NCBI GenBank assembly: GCA_027604505.1 | Contig: JADIIX010000082.1 | Coordinates: 35,161 to 99,160 of the forward strand | Length of the DNA stretch: 64,000 nt | Reading direction: 5' to 3' | DNA from: Gonapodya sp. JEL0774 | Lineage: Eukaryota > Monoblepharomycota > Monoblepharidomycetes > Monoblepharidales > Gonapodyaceae | Shown: positions 1 through 11,500 of the stretch, one piece after another | Layout of the letters: every line of letters begins with the position of its first letter | Numbering within the stretch: position 1 is the first letter of the stretch | The notes under the pieces: generated by a model | The model's input: the letters and a program-made list of their open reading frames with translations, nothing else | Databases searched by the model: none | What the model was told of the DNA's origin: nothing | Position numbers and translations under genes: made by a program

Positions 1-358
1 TCCACAGTTCTGAATCCCACGATGAACCGCAGTTTGCGATCCGCCAGTCACATTTACCGTTGGGTGCTGCTCCACTTATCAGAAGCGCTTCGACAATCCG
101 CGAGTGTCCGTGAAGAATCGCAAGAGCCAGCGCAGATTCGCATTCAATTGCATCAGTCTTCTTCTCATACACCTCTTCGTACTTCTCACTGGAAAACAGT
201 CCAGCTCTCTTCACCAAACGGTGCTCCTGAACTTGCACCGATAATGTCACCTTCTTCCTCACATTGGGATCCGCTCCCTCCAGCAATAGCTGCTGAACGC
301 GTTTTTCATTGCCGTTTTCTACAGCCTCAATGAGATCAAGTTCCTGTGTGGTGGACAT
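1..358 (-). CDS. Ankyrin-repeat protein, 5' part only
   Basis: Reading leftwards from an ATG at 358, the frame stays open to the window edge (about 119 codons), so only the N-terminus is present. The start reads MSTTQELDLIEAVENGNEKR followed by VQQLLLEGADPN. This is the helix-turn-helix of an ankyrin repeat (n..vq.LL..GADpN). A second repeat lies near residues 80-105 (SALALAILHGHSRIVEALL, then SGAAPN). Between them is a charged insert of about 40 residues. Ankyrin repeats bind other proteins; no catalytic domain is visible, so the partner and role are unknown. No ATG-initiated alternative gives a better start. Confidence 0.75.
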   Translation of the reverse strand, partial: MSTTQELDLIEAVENGNEKRVQQLLLEGADPNVRKKVTLSVQVQEHRLVKRAGLFSSEKYEEVYEKKTDAIECESALALAILHGHSRIVEALLISGAAPNGKCDWRIANCGSSWDSELW

Positions 359-1640
359 CTAAGGTTTTGACCTCTTATTCCATCGCTGGCACACATGACG
401 CACAAGTGCCCCATCACCGAACGGTGGATAATGAGTAAATTCCAAAGAGAACGAATAAATTATGTCACGACTCCTACTAACCGTCATCCCCATGTTTCTG
501 TACTCTTTTGGCCATTCCACCTTCTTTGTCGTGACTTATACTTGTTACGCACGACCTCCAAAGTACGGAAACATCTTTGTCTTACTCTTGAATATGGCTG
601 CTCCTTTGATCCTTCGCCGGAACATTTACACAGGTGAGTGGATACACTGCATTCGTGTGACTAACTATCTAGACGCAGGGCACGGTATCTCTCTTACTAA
701 GGAAATCACTACCGTTATAATTGCATCAGATTACGGGTCGTAGTCTCAGAAGCACCAGACTTCTCAACCCGGGAGTTCAAGTCCGCTGTCTGCAGTGATT
801 TTACCGACCCGACTACTCCAACTCTTCCAATTTTACGGCAACATCACTCTTCACATCATTCTTCGCATAAAAAGCTTCACCGTGTCCTTGCTGTAATCAC
901 TCAAGTCAATGGGGCTCAAGATATATAGTGACGTCCACCATCCGCTATGTACAGACCGGCGATTGCGACAGTCAAGGATGCCACATCAACTCCTCCAGTG
1001 CAGTTTTTCACAGTGCATATTGGCTATTTTGAGTGCGTGGGAATCGGAGGTGGTTGGATAAACGAAAACTAACCGTGTTCGGCGGCACCTCCGTTCTTCA
1101 TGCATTTTGTATTTTCGCATTTTCGTACAGTAATGTGGATTGGAAAAGCGGATCGTTCAAACTGAGTTGTTGCTACAAAACAACCGTGGTATTGTTTCTG
1201 GATAAAGTTGCGTTGGACATTGGCGGGAACTACAGTATGCTCATATTGTATCTGGTGCTTTACCATGTGATGAAATCGGTAGGGTAGCTTGACCTGTACG
1301 CCGAACACCCCGGCAAAAGACACTGGAGTGGACGCAATATCTTGTTGTGAGCGAAATATTACGCCGGCCTGCATCAACCCGGTCCCCTTCTAGAATAACC
1401 ACTCTACAAACCTGCACCCGCAAGGGACCAGCCCCGCCAGCCTTGGGTGAGCCGCGATCGTGGTCAACCTGCTCCTCCCCTCCACCAGAGCCGTCATTTC
1501 CCTATACAATTGCTGAGGGATCCGGTGTCGTCCGTCGGGCTGGTGGTATGTACCCTTCACAAGCCCCAACGCCCGTCGATTTCACACGACTTGATTCTGA
1601 AGGCCCGGTCTAACTTTTCGCTGCCAGATCAACTCACGTC
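359..1640. other. Gene-poor stretch with one weak small ORF
   Basis: No recognisable domain. A 93-codon frame at 462-743(+) holds two hydrophobic stretches and a candidate 39-nt in-frame intron (634-672, GTGAGT...CTAACTATCTAG). It has no known relative and is not called as a gene. Opposite-strand frames at 1069-1423 have no recognisable motif. Confidence 0.5.
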
Positions 1641-1644
1641 TTGC

Positions 1645-1865
1645 GTGAAGTGGTATGTCAAGACTATTAGTGCTGAACAATTGACCGTCTTTCTTCGTTC
1701 TACATCAACGATAGACGAATTGTGCGTTCAAAACGCGATGGCAATGCTACTAGATCAGCAGAGAGTCTTATTTGAGGGAGGGAGCTCGGTACACGGACCC
1801 TCGCGGACTACAACATCCAGAGGGAGTCAATGGAGCACTTGATTAACCGCTTTCGTGGAGACACG
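1645..1865 (+). pseudogene. Ubiquitin-like domain remnant, frameshifted
   Basis: From 1651 the + strand reads WYVKTISAEQLTVFLRSTST then IDELC...LLDQQRVLFEGG. This follows the ubiquitin fold order: FVKT, TIxxV/L, PDQQRLIFAG. The frame is then lost at the G-rich run near 1776-1787. Moving back one base restores ELGTRTLADYNIQRES and LRFRGD-like residues (LINRFRGD), matching ubiquitin's GRTLSDYNIQKES...LRLRGG. So about 70 ubiquitin-like residues lie across two frames, with the Lys-48 region and the C-terminal GG altered. No credible intron explains the shift. Most likely this is a decayed ubiquitin or ubiquitin-like gene. A sequencing indel in a diverged functional gene cannot be excluded. Confidence 0.7.
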
Positions 1866-2176
1866 GTGCGTTTGACTCTCTTTGTTTTCTCCCCGCCTCC
1901 CGCCGGGACAAATGGAGTGCAACCTGAGATGCATGACACTTTTCATTCACATGGCCAGTGACGTTTGTGGTTCCAGTACATACCTTCAAGTGGCCGCAAT
2001 CAATTTGAGGCTCTTCCGATTATTGTAATAATAACTTTTTTGTTACTCGGAAACTAACAAGCCAATAATCAATCGACCGTTGCACTCATCACCAACAGAT
2101 ACTGAGCAAGTAAATGATTTGCTCCCAGAAAGAATGCATAAATGACGTCACGACTCCAACTACCGGCCCCCCAATG
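1866..2176. other. Intergenic, no supported feature
   Basis: AT-richer spacer downstream of the ubiquitin-like remnant and at the 3' side of the QPCT-like gene. No open frame with recognisable content. Confidence 0.6.
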
Positions 2177-3633
2177 TCACTCCCGACCACCCAACCCCAA
2201 CGCTTCCACCAACCACGTTCCTAGCACCTCCGCCCATGCGGCACACTTTCCCTGATCTACTGCACCCGCGTTGTCCCGCGCCGTATGCCACACCTTGGGA
2301 AATTCCACGGGACACACGTGCACACACGGCACGCCCCGGTTTGCAAACGGTTGATGGTCGTCGTCGATGGGGAACCCCGCCACGGTCTCGAATGGTCCCG
2401 GTGGGAACGACGCGCGACGGGCCAGTGCTGGGGTGTTGATCGCTCGCACATTGCGCAGTCTGGATTCTACAGATCTCATGTGGTCCCACACCGGCCACGT
2501 GGTCTCGTCGTAGCACAGTATGGTGTCGTCTTCACCCCGTGCGGCGAGCAAGTCCATCACACAGAGGAGCGATATCCGTTCAAGTTCACCGGTGGTCGCC
2601 CACAAGTGGGCGAGTGCGCGGGAGCCGTACAGTCCGTCAGAGTCGGACCACCCTTCGACGGATTCTTCGGCGTCAAAAAAGACTAAGGAGACGGTGGTTG
2701 GGGTGGTGGAAAAGGCGGACGATGTGGAACGAGAAAGGCGTTCGAGGTATTGTGGGAGCCTGCGGGAAAGATGGAGCAAGATGGCGACAGAAGTGGCGGC
2801 GTCGGTGGCGCCAATGAAGGGGGGGCGGGTGTGTAGGATTTTGGAGTCGTAATGAGCTGGCGTTAAAAGGGTACGATGAGATGTGGATCAAGGTTTCAGA
2901 GTACTGCAATCACGCAATCCGAATAGCACAGGTAACCAATCATATCTTTTCTTTTTGTTTTCTCCGACGCCCATCTACCTTCTCCAGCTGCTCTGGAACG
3001 CAGAACCTCAGTGCGGGTTGGTTAATATTCAGCGACGGGTATCCATCACTGTATATCGTCGTGTCCTCCTAATCAGTGAATGTTCTCCCACGAAACATTT
3101 CATTCATTTTCATTCATTCCACTGAAAGACCTCGCGCTATTGACAGGCATCTAACGATTTTACATCCCACAATCCGTGCATCCAAACAGATCCCAAAGAA
3201 CCTCACCGCCGAGAACAAGTTTGGCGGCATGGTCCGGAAGCCCATTTGCACGCCATGTAGCCACCACATTGAAAACATCAGTTTGACCTTGTGGTGTCGC
3301 CGCAAGGCTCCAATGCTCTTCCACTGCCCATCCGTGTTGGGCCAAGATATCGGACATGTACTTTCTGACCTTTTTGGAGCCATCGGAGCCAGGCGCACGA
3401 GAGATCAAGATTGGAGCGAGCAGTGAGTCTTGATGTGGAGTGGGAGAGAAGGTATGTGGGGGTGCCGCAAGGGAATCGGCGACGAACGCGAGTGCGGCCG
3501 GCGAAAGCGGCGAAGGTCTGTAAGCCAAACGAAAAGTTGGTAGTTTAACACGGAAATGTCGTATACGTGGCTGAAGGAAAGGGAACTGCGATCTAAAACC
3601 GTGCGATCGAGGGTGTTTTGCAAACATCATCAT
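2177..3633 (-). CDS. Glutaminyl-peptide cyclotransferase-like
   Basis: Two phase-consistent exons, complement(2177..2856, 3207..3633), give 368 aa. The joined sequence reads KLVLG-AHYDSK, the M28-fold QPCT signature. Zinc-ligand motifs are in order: GATDAA (Asp), FFDAEES (Glu-Glu) and PKVWHTARDN (His), with EGWSDSDGLYGSR and DDDHQPFANRGVP between. The family cyclises N-terminal Gln/Glu to pyroglutamate on peptides in the secretory pathway. The N-terminus is unsure: conserved sequence begins near residue 40 (YRPSPLSPAAL), and a good acceptor (CTTACAG at 3518) hints at an extra 5' intron and a different first exon, perhaps encoding the signal peptide. All visible metal-site motifs are intact, so activity is plausible. 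Confidence 0.88.
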
Positions 3634-3938
3634 CCTTCAAGTGTTGATGTCAGTCATTTGCACGTCTTTCGCAATCCTTTGGGCTCAAAATGTAATTTGG
3701 TAATAATTTTTATATGAGACACAATAATTCATTCTTTGCATGGCCATTGTCTGGATGTTGTCGTTTTACAGAAGTGGGGCGCTGGAACTTAGGAATACTG
3801 AGCACTCATCAGGCCATCATTGCCCTACTTGGGTGCAGTACAACGCTATGTATTTTTGAAAGAACACTCATATCGTTCCTGAAATCCTTGCACTTGAAGG
3901 GGTCAACCCAAAATTCTGACACGCCACTTTCGCAGTTC
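3634..3938. other. Intergenic between two minus-strand genes
   Basis: Promoter side of the QPCT-like gene and 3' flank of the thiolase. No coding signal seen on either strand. Confidence 0.6.
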
Positions 3939-6020
3939 TCACAATCTCGCCCCGGCTGCTCCGCTCTCAAAAACTTTCCCTGGCGGCAACGCACCCTTTT
4001 TGCTCACTACCTTTGCAATATCAGCCCGTGTGACCAAGCGGGCTTCCGTGGCAGGGTTGTAACCGAATCGTTCGCGAGGGTCTTACATGGGATTCGAAGC
4101 ACGATAAAAATTCTTGTACTCTTCCAATCTGTCGTCACAGAGACTGCTCACCTTGCCACTTAGACGTATCCTTCTCTTCACCATTGGCAAAAGTGGCCTT
4201 GGTGTAGATTGCTACCACGCACACGCCTGCCGCCAGTCCCACATTGTGCTGTGGAAATTTATGCACAGCAATTTAATCGAAAATCCGATTCCATAGAAAC
4301 TGTACAAAACTTACCTGCATAGCGTACTTCACATTCTTCACCTGCCTCTTTCCGCACCATCCCCTGACTTGCCAGCACAGTTCCGCGCACTGGGCGAGCC
4401 CCGTAGCACCCAGAGGGTGTCCCTTGCTGATGAGCCCACCAGACGGGTTGACAACATACTTACCACCGTAGGTGGCATTGCCAGAGGCGATGAGTTCGTG
4501 GGCCTTTCCGGGCGCGGAAAGACCAAGCGCATCGTATGTAATGAGCTCGTTGGCACTAAACCGTTGTGTTTTTAAAACATGTGAGTTCGTCGAACGCGGA
4601 CTGCAAACACACACAGTAACTTTCTCACTGACCTGAAACAGTCGTGGAGTTCCACAACCTGCACGTCATCAATCTTTACTCCAGCCACCCTGGTCGCCTC
4701 CTGAACCGCCTTCCTTGTCATCTCAGCTCCTGCCATATCGATGCCGCTCTTTGTTTCGACGTGCTGGAAGGAGTCCGTGGCCATGGCCTGAGCGGCGATT
4801 AGCACAGCCTGGGGGGCGAGATTGTGCTTGAGCACGAATGACTCGGAGCAAAGGATAGCGGCGCCCGCGCCGTCGGAAGTGGGGCAGCACTGAAGGACCG
4901 TGAGTGGGCCGAAAATGGTACGGGACTTCATAACTTGGTCGAGGGCTGTGGGGAGGTAGAGGTGCTCAAACACTTTTCATATGGAGCAGGTCTGGAATCC
5001 CTAAGAAAATGGTTACATACTGTGCACGTCCTGGAATTGGGAGTATGGATTCAAAGCGGAGTGGCGGTGGTTCTTCTCCGCAATCATGCCCATGTGAATT
5101 GGCTCGGCGCCGAATTTTTCACAGTACTGAAGTATCGGGTCAGAAGTGGACCTCGTCAATTGTGACTCTTGGTGGATTCTCCAGACCTTGGTTCACGCAC
5201 CTCAATACCCGCCGCCCCAAACTGCTGAGCCGTTCGCGGAGCCTTCGGATCCCAGCCCCTGGTTTCCTTGATTGCTTCCGTGCGATAGCCACCGGATGCG
5301 ACACGGTCTGTCCAGTACTCGCGTATGGTGCCGGGGTACATCTGGGGCAAAATACATTCATATTGATCCAATGGTGAAGGTTACGAAGACGGGCAATTCA
5401 CCTTCTCGAACCCAAGAGCCATGGTACAATCATAGAGGCCAGATTCAACTGCCTGACGGGCGAGGGTAAGGGCTGGAGGGAGTTCGTTCTTGATAAGCTT
5501 GATTACTGGTAACGGACTACGATATTGACTCTTACCTGAGGATCCTGTGGCACAAGCGTTCTGGCAGTTAATGACCGGGATTTGCGTCATTCCGAGCTGG
5601 TACAGCGCGCGCTGTCCACAGGTTGAATCTGAAGGGTTGTCGATGGGGGTTAATGTGGTGCCCAACAATGCACTACAATCCAAATGGATTTGACAACGCA
5701 CCTCCAACAGTATAGCCCACTGCAGCAAACTCAACATCATCGTATGTGAGGTTTGCATCGATGAGCGCCTTTGTGCCAGCTTCGAGGGCAAACTCCGGAT
5801 AGTCGTAACCCTTCCGACGTCCAGGCTTCTCAAATTTGGTCATGCCGACACCTTTTCCGTTGAGGGCGGAATCAGGTTCATGGGTGACGTGAAGAAAATG
5901 TGGGGGGCGGAGCTGATCAGAATATAGTTCCGACATCCGAAATCTCCTGGACCACAAGTTTCCGGTTTCTCAGAATTCGATGTTCACCAACAACATAGAC
6001 CTTGCGACCTTTTCCGGACC
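3939..6020 (-). CDS. SCPx-type peroxisomal thiolase without SCP2 domain
   Basis: Ten exons: complement(3939..4081, 4152..4248, 4315..4555, 4633..4945, 5021..5126, 5201..5341, 5402..5472, 5536..5628, 5702..5851, 5988 to about 6020). Introns are 60-136 nt and all phases close. Joined landmarks: [31 protein letters not shown], the catalytic-cysteine loop [49 protein letters not shown] and [17 protein letters not shown]. These are the sterol-carrier-protein-x thiolase motifs (3-oxoacyl-CoA cleavage of branched or sterol side chains). The chain stops after [16 protein letters not shown]... and ends GAAGARL. There is no C-terminal SCP2 lipid-binding domain. The last residues ARL resemble a PTS1 peroxisome signal. 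The true ATG is not found: the first exon is limited upstream by a stop near 6062. Confidence 0.9.
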
Positions 6021-6061
6021 TGAATCCGGGGGACGGCGATTGTGAGAAGGAGAACTCCGGT

Positions 6062-6552
6062 AATTAAGATGTGTCGGAAACGTTGAACACGGCCGACGGT
6101 TTCTCACATTGCTTTTGACTATAATATAGTTCCGAGGAAATTCACACTGCAGCTCCCGTGATGGCTCTGACGGGTGAACGTTGCTGAGTATTGAATAATT
6201 TTAGTGTGTTCGGCACTTCCGAGTTCCGCGGTCACAGTAAATCACCAGCAAATGTACATTCCCAGTGGCCCCCATGTGCTTTGGGTTCTCTGGGTGTAAA
6301 GACTTTTTGAGCATTTTGGCATGTTGCCGTGGCATGAAGTGCTGGAAATAACAGTCACCTGGAGGAGATAAAGCAGACAACCACAGAATAAATTGATTTT
6401 TCTGAGAATAAGTACAATCAGACAACAATTTGGAATGTACAAATGACAAGTTCTCGAGACGACAGCTTTGGTCCTCCTAGTCCTCCATTCTGGCAGGAGC
6501 GGCCTCCTCCCGTGACTACATACCAGCCCGAACCCAAATCGACAAGAAGAGC
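6062..6552. other. Divergent intergenic region
   Basis: Lies between the minus-strand thiolase and the plus-strand F-box gene, so it likely carries both promoters. No gene seen. Confidence 0.6.
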
Positions 6553-8137
6553 ATGCCTTCCAAAGTGTTTGAAATCCCGGAGCTCGTGGACTGTATCTTT
6601 AATTATCTCGACGATCGTGATCTGGCCAGTTTCGCACAGGTCTGGTGAGTGTAAGGACGACACACGACTGTAGATGTGAAGAAGGGGAATTTTTACGGAG
6701 CTTCTGCTTGAAAATATTCACTAAAGCGAGAATTCATCGCGATATTGTCTCCGCATGATGGTTTGGGTCTTGTTCTGATAGCTTGTCCGTGTCTTGCCCA
6801 TTCCCCGCGTAGTAAGCTGTGGCATCCAATTGCGACACCTCGTCTTTGGCGGGAATGGACCCTCGGCATCACCGGTAATGAACTCGTACGGCTTCGCTCC
6901 TACCTCTCCATGCCCCCGCACACCCGAAGCCTGGTCTGCCCAACTCGAGTCACCTTGCGATTGGAATCAGAAACCAACTCCCGCAACCTCATACCAGATC
7001 TATGCGACGTGCTCGACACAATATCTCCGACAGTTACATGGTGGGATTGTGAATGCTACCCTTCTGATGTGTTTGCACTGTGGTTGCGAAGTGTCAATGC
7101 CCCTCACGTTCGAGAGCTGACACTCAGCCAATGGCCGGAGATGGGTGCCGTGTGGGTTAACCGCTTTCTCACACGGTGCTTGGACTTGTTTGCTCTCGAC
7201 ATTGCCGAGGCTAACGAAGCCAGTGACAGTAGCGGAATCTCACGGGAAGATGGAGGAATCGAACTCCCTTCTCAGCAACCTCCACACCTCCGTCACCTCA
7301 TGATCCACCACGCACTTCGACCTACCGAATACCAAAAAATCGGTTCTTACCTACAACTCACCCGCCTTCTCCTCTCCGACATCTCCGACGAAGAACACCT
7401 CCTCTCTCTCATAGCACTCCCCAACCTCACCCACCTTCTTCTCCCATTCTCCTCGCTCGGGTGGGAGGAAGGGTTTCGAGATGTGCTCACTCATCTCGGA
7501 GGCTCTTTGCTGGCGCTTGACCTTTCGCGGGACATCGATTTGGACGATGTCCTCACCTTGTCGTGGATCACGGGGATCGTCTCGCTATGTCCCAACCTGG
7601 AGCAAGTTGCGCTAGGTAAGTATTTCGCGCAAAAGTTACCACTTCACTGTGATCTGGATTAATGACATCAACATTCCCTGTCCCCGCCTATCACCCACCT
7701 CGAAACAGATGGTGAGTGGCAGACGACGTGTTGCGCAAAATGCGCTTCTCCTTTAACTAAACAAGATTCGGGATCCTTCGAAAGGATGGACTGGCACTAC
7801 TGGCTCTGACGCCCTCGCCGCGGCAAAAATTTTGTGGATGGGCTTACCTCGCCTTCGTGCGCTGTCCATCCTTTCGAAACCCCTCGATATCACACCTCTG
7901 GAAAAGCGTGCACTTGAGGACGCCATGGCCGTCGGTGGGTGGGTTGGTTTGGGACGACATACCTCCACTGCGGTCTCCACACCTGAAATCGGGAGGCCAA
8001 AGAGGGAAAATCCCAGGTTCTACTTCCGAGCTATTGAACCTGTGACGGTGGGAGGGTGGAACAGACGCGAAGCCGATGAGCACACCTTTTGGGACACAGC
8101 CCATGACTGGGAGCTGGACGTTCTAGGTGAGGAATGA
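6553..8137 (+). CDS. F-box protein, probably LRR-like C-terminus
   Basis: Three phase-consistent exons, join(6553..6644, 6813..7615, 7785..8137), give 415 aa. The first exon starts VFEIPELVDCIFNYLDDRDL and joins across the intron as FAQVCKLWHPIATPRLWRE. This is a complete N-terminal F-box (residues 4-45), the Skp1-binding module of SCF ubiquitin ligases. The rest contains leucine-patterned segments (HVRELTLSQWPEM, LTRLLLSDISD, PNLTHLLLPFSSLG, LRALSILSKPL), consistent with degenerate leucine-rich repeats that would present substrates. The earlier ATG at 6443 is in another frame. The target is unknown. The third exon is chosen because acceptor 7784 alone restores a long open frame. Confidence 0.8.
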
Positions 8138-8593
8138 GCGGAATGGCCGATATAGAGATATGAAGCCGTCTCTGCGGTTCCGTTGGGCGTGTCTCATTCA
8201 TTGTGTCCCATGTCTTGCCAGAAAATTCTGAAGATGAAGCGTGAAAATTTGCTTTTTGGTCTGGAGGTACAGCGTCACGGTACAGGACGCACAGGGATTT
8301 GTTTCCGTTGACGAAAAGGATCTACAGGCGAATACTTTTGCGCGGTCATTTTTACATTGCACTCAAAGCATTCGAAATCTGGTTAGGAATTGCATTCCCG
8401 TATTTCTTACTTTTACAAAGGCTCGGTACAGAATACAGTGAAAGAGTTATTGTACCAGTTAACATATACTTTTCGTCCACATATGATTAGTTTGAATGAT
8501 ATTTTTCTCTGGAGCGGTCGCAGAATAGTGCAGATTCCTCAACTCCCGCTCCTTCATTCGACATCTCTTTCTCTAACGAAAAGTGCCCTTCCC
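8138..8593. other. Convergent intergenic region
   Basis: 3' flanks of the plus-strand F-box gene and minus-strand ABC transporter. Short frames here show no domain. Confidence 0.6.
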
Positions 8594-11500
8594 TCAATCT
8601 AATAATGACAAATGAGGGACACCCACCGGTCTGGGGCCCGGTTCCACCAAAACAGAAACGTTGTGGCTGCTGTCGACTGACCAAACACCCTCATTCCATT
8701 CCTTAACTCGGTCACCGTGGGCAATACGGAGCCAGCCGATCCCACGGGAGACAAACAGAGAGTGTAGTATTTGGTGCGCGGTAGGTGGATCGATTGAAGA
8801 TGTTGCCTGGAGAGGAGTTGACGGGTTAACATTGCAGTAGGACCGGCTACGAAAGAACAATGAGCTCACTTCGTCCATAAACACAAAACCTGCATTTCGC
8901 TTTCCTGACGGTTCTGCCAGCTCTTCCTCATCCACTTCCATCAACGCATCCAGATCTTCAATCGTTCCATAGACCCCAGAAGCCTTCCTCTCCTCCCATG
9001 CAAGGCGCCATGCGGCCCTTGCCAAACACACCTTCTGCCTTTCTCCTGGAGACAAAATCCTCTCCCACTCCTCCACTGTAAGTATCGTGTCGGCTCCATG
9101 ACAGCGTTCGATAAGGTCGGGCATGGCGGCTGACCGGAGCAGCGCTAACAGAGCAGGGTCGGAAATGAGTTGCCGGTCAACAGAAGATGTCCGGAGAGGG
9201 TAAGTTATTTGGTCTCGAAGAGAGCACTGAGATATGTAAGGCTGTTGTGGTAGGAAAATGACGGGTACTGGTGGGTCTCGCGAAAGGGAAGCAGAGTCAC
9301 TCGGGGGTGTGCTGATGGTGAGAGTGGATGGGGATCCCTTAGCCATGAAAGTGATCGCGCCATCCAAACCAACTTTTCCATTCAGGCTTCCCGAAATTAC
9401 TATTTCTCCCTCCATGGGTTTCCAAAGTCCACGTATAGTTCTAAGAAGGGATGTCTTGCCGGCACCATTCTTGCCGGTGAGAAGAACTCTATCCTTGACG
9501 TTGAGCTTTAGGCTTATCCCTTGGAGAAGCGTCCGGGGTGGTTCTGTGGGAGTGGCCACCGTGAGACCAGACAAAACAACGAGTGGAACGGGAGGTGGAG
9601 TTGGAGGGTGCGCAGTCGCAATGGCGTCGCTCATATCGTCTGAAGTATGCGAAGATGCTTGACCCGGCCATGCCCTCCTTCGCTCGTCTTCTGAGGAAAG
9701 GCCAACGCGGGTGATGCGAGCACGATACCTGCTGGGGCTTTCCGGTGGGTGATCTGGCGCCTCAAGTTTCGTCAGCTGCTCTGACAAACCCTTGAAGGGA
9801 CTCTCTTGCAACGATCCACTGTATGAGCCGGTTTGCGGCATTCGAAGTTGTGCGAGAGGGCCAAACGCTTCGTTTGGGGGAGATCGTGAAGGAGAACCCC
9901 TTTGAATGCGGGGAAGGCGGGGACGTTGGTTAGGCGTCTGCCTCTTCGAGACAGCCCGGACGATTTGAACGCTTCGCAAGGAGGGTTTGCCAGATTCCTC
10001 CGGTCCCGAAGTGACGGACAAAGCCCCTTCTGAGTCTGTCTTTTGGTGTCCCTGACGGGGGTTAGATGTGCCGGCCCTAAAAGAACTGCGTCTAGGCCTC
10101 CGTGGCTCTATCGGAGATTCCAACTGGTCTGTCACCTCAGGAGCACTGTCATCAATAGAGTGACGCCGGGACTCAGGGTTGTCGACTTGAATCAAGACCG
10201 AGTCGGGACGTCGCTGCGAGAAATCATCAGAGCGTCTGGTGGCCCTGGAGACGGAGGTCGAGAACCCATTCGAAGGGAGATTATTTGCTACTGATGAACG
10301 AAAAGCCGCTCGCGTCGATGGAGTTTGTGGTGCGGAATGCTGGGAAACGATCCAGATACATGTAAATACACAACAAACCACCAGCAGAGTAGTCTTCATA
10401 TGAACTTACAGCTGAAGGCCCTTGTGAGACCGGGTTTACACCTTTGCCAGGTGACTCTTCGCCGGATTGACCGCTGCCTGGTCTGTCAAAGGACCCTGCA
10501 CCTTTCTCAGTCTGAGTTTGACAAACTTCCATCATGTGTCCGATACGGGAAACGAAGCCGGCTACATCAGAGATTTGCTCGGCCATTGTGATGATTTGGG
10601 TGAACTTGAAAACCTTCATGCGGGTTGGGTAGAACAAATTTTCTCTCTGTAAGCAACGGAGACGGAGCCAACATGGGCAGGAGCTCTCTAATGAACTCAC
10701 CAAATACATGCACACGTAGGAATTCAAGCTGATGAGCCCAGACAGCTCCCCTGCAGGTACGTCATCATATGCACCAGCAAAGATGGGCACAGCAACGGTC
10801 ACATATGTCAACACCGATCCCAGATACCCAACGAACTCCGTGCCAATTTTCAGAGCGGAATCCCTGTCCAGAACCATTCTCTGCCAGGCAAGAAGTGCAT
10901 CCAACGAACGCGCAAGATGATGCCTTTCTGTTGACTCTCCACCTAAAACGGCGATAGATTCTGCATTGGTACGGACATGTGTATGAAGGAAACGATAATC
11001 GCCTTCTAACTGTTGTTTGCGGTAAATGAGCGGTACGAGTGGGGCGAGGAGATATCTGACGGCGACAGAAGAGACGATGAAGTACGAGTATATGGCAGTG
11101 GGTCCGATTAGACCAGAGACAGCATAGGTACGATAAGTGTAATACTGGAAATCAATCAGAAACGAATTGGTGAAACAATTTCGATATTCTCGTGGGCAAA
11201 TGACAGAGCCACTTACTGCCACTGTCAACGGTGTAATTATAAGCGCCTCCAAAACCTGTCGCAACATTTCCATGAGACCGTCGACATCTTGTGTTATCCG
11301 TTGCTCTGGGTTATCAATACGGCCGCTGTTGGGGTTTGAATGGTCAACTCCATCAGTCGGATCCTGGACAGCATCGTCGCTAGCTCCGAGCCCACGAGTT
11401 ATGCGGTAGAGATTCTTTTCAGATACATAGAGGTCGGTGAGAGAGGTTGACAGAATCCGCCTTCCGCGAAGAGCAAAGTAACCTCCAACCCATCGGACCA

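Noticed and set aside
462-743. 93-codon plus-strand ORF with a possible 39-nt intron
   Set aside because: Hydrophobic but without known relatives. The intron is shorter than nearly all others here and has length divisible by three, so nothing demands it.
5009-5377. 122-codon plus-strand ORF
   Set aside because: Antisense to conserved thiolase exons.
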